NCBI GenBank assembly: GCA_964560775.1 | Contig: CAZLNH010000252.1 | Location: 1-8,144, forward strand | Length of the DNA stretch: 8,144 nt | Reading direction: 5' to 3' | From: Woeseia sp964560775 | GTDB taxonomy: Bacteria > Pseudomonadota > Gammaproteobacteria > Steroidobacterales > Woeseiaceae | Notes under the pieces: generated by a model | Seen by the model: the letters and a program-made list of their open reading frames with translations, nothing else | Told to the model about the DNA's origin: nothing | The model's database searches: none | In this document: positions 1 through 6,280 of the stretch, in pieces | Layout of the letters: every line of letters begins with the position of its first letter | Position numbering within the stretch: the first letter of the stretch is position 1 | Translations under genes and position numbers: made by a program

Positions 1-1
1 C

Positions 2-151
2 GATGACGCCCGCAAATCTCTCGCCGCCATTTCCCTGGTACTCGAGCAGGATAAAATCAGCTCGGAACTAATCGATAACCTGAATGCCTCAATACACCTT
101 CGCGCGTTGCTGACGGACCTGTTCCTGCTCAGTGAAGTCCGATCGTGTTGA
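2..151 (+). CDS. C-terminal fragment of an unidentified protein, cut by the window edge
   Basis: A frame open from base 2 encodes 49 residues and ends at a TGA at 149-151. The peptide begins DDARKSLAAISLVLEQ and ends LFLLSEVRSC. It is rich in Leu, Ala, Ser and charged residues, with a spacing that suggests amphipathic helices (for example ISSELIDNLNASIHLRALL). No motif points to a family, and I do not recognise it. The protein-like composition is the only support for coding, because the start and most of the gene lie outside the window. It would converge on copD, whose stop is about 160 bases away. The stretch 152-309 between them shows no gene and no clear terminator. An accidental open frame is possible. 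Confidence 0.4.
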   Translation, partial: DDARKSLAAISLVLEQDKISSELIDNLNASIHLRALLTDLFLLSEVRSC

Positions 152-309
152 CAAGCCTGAGATTCTGCACTTAAAGCTCATCGCGTGAAGCGCGTCGGGG
201 ACCGATTTCTCCGATCAGGCGCCGCCGCCAGCGTGCGCTTTCGGAACCACTCGCGGCCGCAAGTCGACCGAAGTCGAACTGACCGCGCAGGCCACGAGTT
301 GGGATCAGC

Positions 310-1227
310 TTAAGCCTGGTGTCCCAGCGGACCTACCAAGGTAGACAAGTAAGCGGTCACGGCCAGTATCATCAACCCTACCCCCACTTCCCAATGCAGC
401 GAGCGGCGTAAGGCCGCGACCGCACGCGCTTGCGTGAGCGCGGGCACTAGGCGATAGCGATTCAATGCGGCAATGGCCAGAATAACCGCCACCAGCAGCA
501 ATTTGATCAGCAGCGCCCGGCCGTAGGCAGAGTTCACCAGCTCCATGGGGCTTTGTAACAGGCCGAACACCAGCAACACCCCGGCCAGCGCCAGGACGAT
601 GACCCCCACTAGGGCCTGATTGCCGAACGCCTCCATGTGCCGCCTGATCACCGCCGCCGACTGACCCCCCATGGCCATCAGGAACGGCGGTAGGGCGCCG
701 ATCCAGGCTGCAAACACCAGGACATGCAGCATCAGACCAAGTTGGAACGGCAGGGACAGCAAGGACACATGGCCGGAGGTGCGGTAGGTCCACAACAACA
801 TCACCATCGCGACCACCAGAAAGCCCTGCAGCGTGCGCCGCAGGCCTTGCGTCGGTGAGCAGGTCAACCGCCGGCTCTTCCACAGCCCGACGGCGCCTAC
901 CAATAGCACGACGATGAATCCGGTCATGCGCCCCAATGTGGTGCTGCCGCTGGAAGTATCGAGCAGAAAAGAGGCCATGGACCAGTCAAGCATGCCCGCG
1001 AGGCCCCGCGCATTGATCTGCCCGAGCTGGGCGAGGAACTGAATGATGCTAGCGAGAAATCCCAGCAGCCCTGCCGCTTGGGCATAGCCCAGGCGCCACT
1101 CTAGCTGTCGACGACTGCCATCGTCATAGAAATGCCCATGCAGCAACGAACCCGCCAGCATGGCAGTCGCGAGATAAACCAGCCACTTGCAGACGACGGC
1201 GGCAATTTCCCAACCCGGTGGCAGCAT
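310..1227 (-). CDS. copD: CopD family copper resistance/copper import membrane protein
   Basis: This 305-residue protein is almost entirely hydrophobic segments, about eight predicted membrane helices, as usual for CopD/PcoD. Family-typical elements are visible: SGH at 151-153, LMLHVLVFAAWIGAL at 166-180 (His168, Trp175), SAYGRALLIKL at 233-243, LNRYRLVPAL at 255-264, and a last helix beginning EVGVGLMILAVTAYL near 280. CopD proteins lie in the inner membrane and are thought to pass copper between periplasmic CopC and the cytoplasm; the residues seen do not settle the direction of transport. The ATG at 1225-1227 is the only standard start between the upstream in-frame stop and the first helix, although no good Shine-Dalgarno precedes it. 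Translation may depend on copC, which ends 61 bases upstream on the same strand. The length is normal and no damage is visible. Confidence 0.9.
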   Translation of the reverse strand: MLPPGWEIAAVVCKWLVYLATAMLAGSLLHGHFYDDGSRRQLEWRLGYAQAAGLLGFLASIIQFLAQLGQINARGLAGMLDWSMASFLLDTSSGSTTLGRMTGFIVVLLVGAVGLWKSRRLTCSPTQGLRRTLQGFLVVAMVMLLWTYRTSGHVSLLSLPFQLGLMLHVLVFAAWIGALPPFLMAMGGQSAAVIRRHMEAFGNQALVGVIVLALAGVLLVFGLLQSPMELVNSAYGRALLIKLLLVAVILAIAALNRYRLVPALTQARAVAALRRSLHWEVGVGLMILAVTAYLSTLVGPLGHQA

Positions 1228-1288
1228 GCGCGTTACGAGGCCACGGGATGGGAAGTGCGAAACTCAGGACGACACTACAGTAATTTTC

Positions 1289-1663
1289 TCAGTTTGCAGC
1301 GCCGGCAGTGGCCGCAGCAACCACAAAGCCGAAAGAACTACTGACCGTATGGCCATCAGCGCCGACGGCGGTCCAGGTGACGGTGAAATTGCCGGAACCC
1401 ATGCCCTGGGGCTTGATGCTGTAAGTCGCAATGGCTTCCAAGGCCGGGCGAAAATCAGTGGCCAGGGTCTGATCATCACGAAGCACCTCCACCCTGGCCA
1501 GACGCACGGGACCCTTGAACACCAACTGGATGGCCTCCGGAACTGAGTGCACAGTGGCATCAGCGGCGGGTATGGATTCTGTCAGGGTGGGGTGGGCGTT
1601 GGACAGAAGGGGCAACAGTGCCAGCAGCGCACTCAGAGCAAGTTTTTTCAGATTCATGTTCAT
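1289..1663 (-). CDS. copC: CopC periplasmic copper-binding protein
   Basis: The 124-residue product starts with a Sec signal peptide (lysines at 6-7, Leu/Ala core, SNA at 21-23). Cleavage would leave His24 as the first mature residue. This is the expected CopC arrangement, in which the N-terminal histidine helps bind Cu(II). The other usual Cu(II) ligands are present in the motif GADGHTVSSSFGF (Asp103, His105). The methionine-rich Cu(I) loop of classical CopC/PcoC is absent: only Met88 lies in that region, so this looks like a Cu(II)-only type. The protein should be a small beta-sandwich carrying copper in the periplasm for CopD, encoded just downstream. A good ribosome site supports the ATG at 1663. 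No copper-sensing regulator (CopRS or CueR type) is visible nearby. Confidence 0.92.
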   Translation of the reverse strand: MNMNLKKLALSALLALLPLLSNAHPTLTESIPAADATVHSVPEAIQLVFKGPVRLARVEVLRDDQTLATDFRPALEAIATYSIKPQGMGSGNFTVTWTAVGADGHTVSSSFGFVVAAATAGAAN

Positions 1664-1670
1664 GTCTAAT

Positions 1671-1677
1671 CCACCTT
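1671..1677 (-). promoter_or_regulatory. Ribosome binding site of copC
   Basis: On the minus strand the sequence AAGGTGG lies seven bases before the ATG at 1663. It supports that start over the second in-frame ATG two codons further on. Confidence 0.7.
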
Positions 1678-1850
1678 AATTTGATCTATCTTCAGTCATC
1701 GGATATTCGCATGATGACGAATTCCGCAGCGGACCACACCAGGGAAATCCTGAACGCTTGGCCATAAAGGAACTCAGCCAAGCTAAGTCTGGAGTTGGGA
1801 CATCACCCGCCTTCCGCTTGTATCGATCACCGTTCATCTGCATTAACTCA

Positions 1851-2300
1851 TCACGCAATGGCGGCATCTTCGCGGCGCAGGCACCCCTGGTGTGCCTTCA
1901 CGAGATCGGCCATCGAGTTGAATTTGAAATCGTAGGCCGGTACTTCGCCCGGGTTCATAGTGGCGCCGTAGCCCTCCTGATGAAAGCGCCTATGAATCCA
2001 ACAATTGGCGATCCTGTGACGGTTAGCAGGTTGGTGGTCGTGAAACGGGCTTTCGGCAACGCCACATTCCTCGGCGAGCCGTTTGTAGACGATTGGCAAA
2101 AGGTTCCGGTAAAGCATGGTTGGTGTCTGCGCCTGCTGGCCCGTTTCGTGACGCGCATGAGCCTCGAGGACTTGATCCCTGGCCAGGGGCTGGGGCAGGC
2201 GAGAGGTCAGGTTCGACAGCGCTGTCGATATCCCAGTCTCCCAATCGATCAGTGTGCCGTAGCAATCGAACGTCAGGGCTTTGTAATCACTTAATCGCAT
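1851..2300 (-). pseudogene. Haloacid dehalogenase type II (HAD superfamily), internally deleted in frame
   Basis: The open frame gives 149 residues, while type II haloacid dehalogenase-like proteins normally have about 220-240. Residues 1-79 match the family start: the nucleophile motif TFDCYGTLIDWE (Asp12), then the cap-domain region with ARHETGQQAQTP. Residues about 85-140 match the family end: FHDHQPAN, then IANCWIHRR, then a GATMNPGE segment and FNSMADLVKAHQ. The join falls at residues 80-84 (GVAES, about 2049-2063). The missing part holds the rest of the cap, the motif II Ser/Thr-Asn and the motif III lysine, so catalysis is very unlikely. The reading frame survives, so the deletion may be recent or the short protein may still be made. 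No strong Shine-Dalgarno precedes the ATG. It lies on the same strand as copC, about 190 bases upstream of it. The family assignment is from recalled consensus, not a search. Confidence 0.78.
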
Positions 2301-2388
2301 CGCGGATCTGCAAGGAACTATTCATAAGGTTGTCGAATCGTTTATATTTAGTGTAACCGACCCATGCGACAAGGGGTCGACGTATTCT

Positions 2389-2418
2389 TGTCTGCAGACA
2401 GCAGGCAGGACTTTTTTT
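2389..2418 (+). other. Perfect 12-bp palindrome followed by a T-run (possible terminator or operator)
   Basis: TGTCTGCAGACA (2389-2400) is its own reverse complement. Nine further bases, including GCAGGCAGG, lead to an eight-base pyrimidine run ending in seven T at 2412-2418. A bulged stem pairing GTCTGC with GCA-G-GAC just before the T-run could act as a plus-strand intrinsic terminator. However, no plus-strand gene is seen upstream for it to end. It lies between the porin stop (2529) and the dehalogenase start (2300), so it might instead be an operator or a leftover of a lost gene. Confidence 0.3.
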
Positions 2419-2528
2419 GCGCGTTACCCGGCAACTTCTGCTGTCTCGGACTTCAGTCGAGTGCCTCACCAAAACCTGAACACGGTCCTCGACGAGGTTG
2501 ACGTTCGCGATGTTGCTGCAGTTGTCAG

Positions 2529-3629
2529 TTAGAGCTGATGCGAATACACGAATCGTGTGCCAATAGCACGAAAACGCCCGCTCCCAAGATCCATTTCAGC
2601 CCAGCTGAGATTGAGTTTCAGTCCGCTGTCGAAGGTGTAGCCTATGCTGATCTCTATAAAATCCTCCTCGGGCAAGCCCCTGGACTCGCGCTTGCTGTAT
2701 ATGACTGCTGCCGAAACGGCGTCGAACGAACCCTCTACTGCCGGTGTTACGAAGGTTGTTGTGTTCAGACCGGGTTCTAGTCCGCGAATTTCCGCCCACT
2801 CGACCATACCTGATATGCTTAATCGGGCAAATTCTGCCGACTTGCGCACGGCTATTGCATAGCCACTAAGGTCGCCGTCCGCTTCGCTGCGGCGGCTTTG
2901 ACGCGTGTAGGCGACGTGATAGTTGAGCCCCATGACTCCGGCTGCGTCCTCCCCATCGATTGTTACGTTGTAGGAATCAAGGCGGCTTGTATTTCCCGGC
3001 CCCCCGTGAGCAGATGTCGTTCGACCCCGGCGTTCAATAATCGAATCGGAAAGTATCGAGGTATCTACGAAGCCCACACCGACGGACACTGTATGGTCGC
3101 CAAAGTCAGTACTTCCCGGCGACAATTGTCCGCCGAATCCTATTCGTTCGGTGAACTCGTACTCCCCGGCAAACGCCTTACGGAAGAGACCTGGAGTGAT
3201 ATCCCACGCTGTTCCAAAGTTGACGTTGTACTTGCCGCCGAAAACAGCAAAGCGATCCTTCTCGTATTGCAGAAAAACCTCCTGAACAAAGGCACCATGT
3301 CCATCGAAATGGACGTCTTCCCGATAGTCGAAATCAACGACACTCTCAAAAACCGTAGTTGTGTACAGAGTGACCGCTGGTGCGAGCGCTACATCAATCT
3401 CCAACCCGGTTCCATCTAGGAACAATTGGTTGCCGACTGCTGCAGTAGTGTCATCATCTACGATTCGCGCTTGACCGTCGATGATGAGCTGGCCCGAAAA
3501 GTCGAGGTCCGCATGAACATCAACGGAAGGGAACATCGCAATGCAAACAGTCAGCATTGCGCTGAATCTGGACGACCGGTGCAATTGAAAATTGATCGTC
3601 TTTACCCTAGTGCTACCTTTCACTCGCAC
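2529..3629 (-). CDS. Putative outer-membrane beta-barrel porin
   Basis: The frame encodes 366 residues. A hydrophobic stretch near 25-37, preceded by HRSSR and followed by VHA at 38-40, looks like a Sec signal cleaved before DLDFSGQ. The mature part, about 326 residues, alternates polar and hydrophobic residues in short strands separated by Gly/Asp-rich turns. Examples are the FGGKYNVNFGTAWDITPG region, ERIGFGG, and the final strands IEISIGYTFDSGLKLNLSWAEM and GTRFVYSHQL. This is what a porin-size barrel looks like. The last residue is Leu rather than the usual Phe/Trp. No ATG lies before the signal: GTG at 3629 follows GGAAAG by four bases, GTG at 3623 is also possible, and TTG at 3584 would give a tidy 25-residue signal peptide. 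Substrate is unknown. It is divergent from the spermidine dehydrogenase-like gene, so a role in amine uptake is possible but unproven. Confidence 0.7.
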   Translation of the reverse strand: MRVKGSTRVKTINFQLHRSSRFSAMLTVCIAMFPSVDVHADLDFSGQLIIDGQARIVDDDTTAAVGNQLFLDGTGLEIDVALAPAVTLYTTTVFESVVDFDYREDVHFDGHGAFVQEVFLQYEKDRFAVFGGKYNVNFGTAWDITPGLFRKAFAGEYEFTERIGFGGQLSPGSTDFGDHTVSVGVGFVDTSILSDSIIERRGRTTSAHGGPGNTSRLDSYNVTIDGEDAAGVMGLNYHVAYTRQSRRSEADGDLSGYAIAVRKSAEFARLSISGMVEWAEIRGLEPGLNTTTFVTPAVEGSFDAVSAAVIYSKRESRGLPEEDFIEISIGYTFDSGLKLNLSWAEMDLGSGRFRAIGTRFVYSHQL

Positions 3630-4247
3630 GATGCTTTCCGAGCCGAGCTAAACAAAGTAGGACGTCAATGGTGGGATGGAGCTTCCTGAGCCACTCATTT
3701 GATCACCTGATTGAGTCGTGGAAGTCGTCATCATCTGTGCCGACGATTCAGTGCTATCGATATCAGGTGCGCGATCATGAACCGCCGAGTCGCCTGCTAG
3801 AGCACCATGTGTATTGCCAGAACGTCATTATGCCAAGTGTGTCGCCGCAGTTTATGCCGATGGAAAGCACCACACGATCCAAAAGGTATGCATTTGTCGG
3901 CGAAAACAGCATTCACTGTGGCACTTACAAAGATACTATTTAGTCTCGCGTAAGAAGCCGGATGAAGGATTGAACCGGGTACGATCGACGCATCGTGCTA
4001 AGCGGGGAAATAACACTGGAATTCATGCGAATAGCACAATTTATGCTGGTAGCGTTGCCGCGTGTCAGCATCATTCACGAGTTGGCGATTGCGGCGAACG
4101 CCGACCGCGTTTAAGACGCCGGAATTTGATTTATGTCGAGCCTGCTGATAGTCAACATATAAGTCCAGACGTCGGGGGGTGCATAGCCGTAGGCTGGCGG
4201 TGGGTCGAGCTTTGCCGCCGGCGTGTATTTTTGGCGAGTGAGCATTC
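3630..4247. other. Long divergent intergenic region without a convincing gene
   Basis: About 620 bases separate the porin start from the ribosome site of the spermidine dehydrogenase-like gene. Short open frames exist on both strands, but their translations are rich in Arg, His, Ser and Cys, lack domain-like patterning and lack ribosome sites. The plus frame of the downstream gene stays open back to 3814, yet its extra 149 residues look non-coding. Promoters for both divergent genes should lie here, but I could not find a pair of hexamers good enough to call. A small inverted repeat (ACGAT, six bases, ATCGT, within 3981-3997) is too weak to interpret. Confidence 0.6.
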
Positions 4248-4254
4248 AAGGGGG
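4248..4254 (+). promoter_or_regulatory. Ribosome binding site of the spermidine dehydrogenase-like gene
   Basis: AAGGGGG ends six bases before the ATG at 4261. It fixes the start there, directly before the twin-arginine signal, instead of at upstream in-frame starts. Confidence 0.75.
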
Positions 4255-4260
4255 TTGCAT

Positions 4261-6249
4261 ATGAAAGGCAATGATCGTGAACTCGGGATGGGACGCGCCA
4301 TTTCACGGCGGGATTTTCTGTATGGTACCTCGGCCATGGCGGGCGTTGGCATCTTGTCGGCAAGCGGCCTGGATGCGCAAATCGCGACCAATGCAGCAGA
4401 GGGGGGGGCGAGGGCCACGGCCAGCACGTATCCACCGCTTCGCCACGGCATGCGCGGCTTCCATCCGGGTTCGTTCGAGCCGGTTCACGCCATGGCGTGG
4501 ACTGGGTATAGCCCTCCGAAAGCCGAAGCTACAGGCGAGGTTTACGATCTCGTAGTGGTCGGCGGTGGTCTAAGTGGACTCGCCGCAGCCTATTATTACC
4601 GCAAGAAGGCGGGGCCCAGCGCTAAGGTGCTTATCCTCGACAACCTAGACGGTTTTGGCGGTCACGCGCAGAGGAATGAGTTCGAACACAACGGCAAGCG
4701 GTTGGTCGCTTACGGTGGCTCTACCGAAATCGTGGCGCCCATGGAATGGTCGGCAGAGGCCAAGTCCATCCTTGATGATTTGGGGATCGCTAAGGACAAT
4801 CCCGCCGATCGCACGGATTATGAGATTTACCGCGGCCGAGGCATGGAAGGGGCTGTGTTTTTCCCAAAGGAAACCTATGGGCGGGACAAACTGGTTAAAG
4901 GCAACCTGCGAAGGCCGACGCCACAGTTCTTGAGCGAGGCTCCCCTATCGCCTCGACTGCGATCCGACCTCGACAAGTTGATGAATGGCAAAACCGATTA
5001 TTTAGCGGGCCACTCAACAGAGGAGAAAATCACGCACTTGCGCTCGATAAGTTATCGTGACTACCTGCTCAACGTCGTCAAGGTCTCACCGGAAACGATT
5101 CCCTTCGTGCGAGGCGTCTGGTGCCTCGGTACGGACGCCTGCACCGCTTGGTTCGCTTTCTTTCGTAACAGGCCTGGATTCGAGGGGTTGGGCCTCAAGC
5201 GGCCGGACATGTCGCCGGAGAGCGAGGAGGGGAAAAAGCACAACTACACGCTGCCCGGAGGCAACGCCGACGTCGCGCGCCTACTTGTCCGTGCATTGAT
5301 CCCTGACTCCTTGCCGTCCGGCAGTTTCATTGAAGTAGCAGATGCGCATACAGACTATACAATACTGGACAGACCATCGAACCCGACCCGAATCCGGCAG
5401 AGCAGCATCGTCTACAATGTCAAGCACGACGGCCCGGCGCCGTCGTTTCTGGATCCCGATGAACGGGATGTCGTGATCAGCTACTTGAACAACGGCAAAG
5501 CACAGAGTGTGAAGGCCGCCAATGTTGTGATGGCCTGCATGAATAATGTTGTACCGTTTCTGTGCCCGGAGATTCCAGAAGTTCAAAAGGTCGCGCTGCG
5601 TACCGCAACTCGAGCGGCCAATCAGATGACCAAAGTTCTATTCCGCAACTGGCGGGCGTTCGAGGAGGCAAAGTTAACCAGTGCGATCGCTCCGAATAGC
5701 TTTTACGGGTCGGTCGGGCTCGCCTCGCCGCGGTATCTGGGCCGCATGGAGCCATCAGAATCTCCGTCCGAGCCGATCATCGTCTCCTTCAACAGCGGCG
5801 GCAATTCGGGTATTCTAAGCAACCCTTATATGGTCCAGGCACTGTGCGGGGAAGCCACGCCCAAGCCCGGGACCCCGGCGGACGAACAGTTCCAGGCCGT
5901 GCGTCACGGACTGCTGCAGACGCCATTCGAAGTGTTTGAACGCAACGTGCGCGAGCAGAGCGCCAGAATCCTGGCCGGCACGAGCTTCGATCCGGCCCGG
6001 GACATTGTCGCGATCACCGTTAACCGCTGGCCGCACGGCTTCGCAACGGGCCTCAACGAGCTATTCGACGAACCACTCGAGCCGGGTACCTTTCCGCCAA
6101 CTGTGGTTGCGCGCCAAAAGTTCGGTCGTATCGCAATAGCGAACAGCGATGCCGGCGGTGTCAGCACCATGCAGACTGCGTTCGATCAGGCTTGGCGGGC
6201 GATTGATGATCTCGAGTCGCGGGCATACGGTTTCTACGAGCAGATCTAA
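4261..6249 (+). CDS. spdH: Tat-exported FAD-dependent spermidine dehydrogenase-like oxidoreductase
   Basis: The 662-residue protein begins with a twin-arginine signal: SRRDFL (Arg16, Arg17), then a weakly hydrophobic stretch and a probable cleavage near GLDA (36-39). The FAD-binding Rossmann motif is VVVGGGLSGLAAAYYY (98-113, GxGxxG at 101-106), with Asp127 at the end of the second strand, followed by GFGGHAQRNEF (131-141). A C-terminal FAD motif, IAIANSDAGGVSTMQTAF, lies near 624-641. The pre-domain segment HGMRGFHPGSFEPVHAMAW (62-80) and overall length fit the spermidine dehydrogenase family (Citrobacter freundii enzyme, Pseudomonas SpdH), which carries FAD and heme b and cleaves spermidine to 1,3-diaminopropane and 4-aminobutanal. 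Folding with cofactors before Tat export fits this chemistry. A permease gene follows 31 bases later. The frame continues upstream to 3814, but the ribosome site and signal peptide support 4261. Substrate is inferred; another amine is possible. Confidence 0.82.
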   Translation: MKGNDRELGMGRAISRRDFLYGTSAMAGVGILSASGLDAQIATNAAEGGARATASTYPPLRHGMRGFHPGSFEPVHAMAWTGYSPPKAEATGEVYDLVVVGGGLSGLAAAYYYRKKAGPSAKVLILDNLDGFGGHAQRNEFEHNGKRLVAYGGSTEIVAPMEWSAEAKSILDDLGIAKDNPADRTDYEIYRGRGMEGAVFFPKETYGRDKLVKGNLRRPTPQFLSEAPLSPRLRSDLDKLMNGKTDYLAGHSTEEKITHLRSISYRDYLLNVVKVSPETIPFVRGVWCLGTDACTAWFAFFRNRPGFEGLGLKRPDMSPESEEGKKHNYTLPGGNADVARLLVRALIPDSLPSGSFIEVADAHTDYTILDRPSNPTRIRQSSIVYNVKHDGPAPSFLDPDERDVVISYLNNGKAQSVKAANVVMACMNNVVPFLCPEIPEVQKVALRTATRAANQMTKVLFRNWRAFEEAKLTSAIAPNSFYGSVGLASPRYLGRMEPSESPSEPIIVSFNSGGNSGILSNPYMVQALCGEATPKPGTPADEQFQAVRHGLLQTPFEVFERNVREQSARILAGTSFDPARDIVAITVNRWPHGFATGLNELFDEPLEPGTFPPTVVARQKFGRIAIANSDAGGVSTMQTAFDQAWRAIDDLESRAYGFYEQI

Positions 6250-6268
6250 AGCCTGAATTAGCGATTGC

Positions 6269-6274
6269 AAGGAG
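6269..6274 (+). promoter_or_regulatory. Ribosome binding site deciding the permease start
   Basis: AAGGAG ends six bases before the GTG at 6281. It is only three bases from the TTG at 6278 and twelve from the ATG at 6287, so GTG 6281 is the best-spaced start. Confidence 0.6.
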
Positions 6275-6280
6275 TAGTTG

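Noticed and set aside
195..214. Hairpin TCGGGGA / TCTCCGA between the left-edge fragment and copD
   Set aside because: One wobble pair in a seven-base stem and no T-run on either side; not enough for a terminator.
305..883. Long minus-strand frame overlapping copD
   Set aside because: Gly/Arg/Pro-rich shadow of the copD gene in another frame.
1676..1867. 63-residue minus-strand open frame between the dehalogenase remnant and copC
   Set aside because: No family resemblance, no ribosome site, overlaps the end of the dehalogenase frame, and its translation has no domain-like pattern.
3668..3943. 91-residue plus-strand open frame in the divergent region
   Set aside because: Ser/His/Tyr-rich translation without motif or Shine-Dalgarno; likely chance.
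3888..3953. 21-residue signal-peptide-like peptide (MHLSAKTAFTVALTKILFSLA)
   Set aside because: Ends at a stop right after the hydrophobic core, the purine-rich AAAAGG is only one base from the ATG, and downstream frames are broken. Too short to call even as a remnant.
4027..4116. 29-residue open frame starting MRIAQFMLVALPRVS
   Set aside because: Short, no ribosome site and no recognisable family.
4126..4163. Possible sigma-70 promoter: TTGATT at 4126, TATAAG at 4158
   Set aside because: The spacing between the two is about 26 bases, far from 17, and the hexamer at the correct spacing (TAGTCA) is poor.
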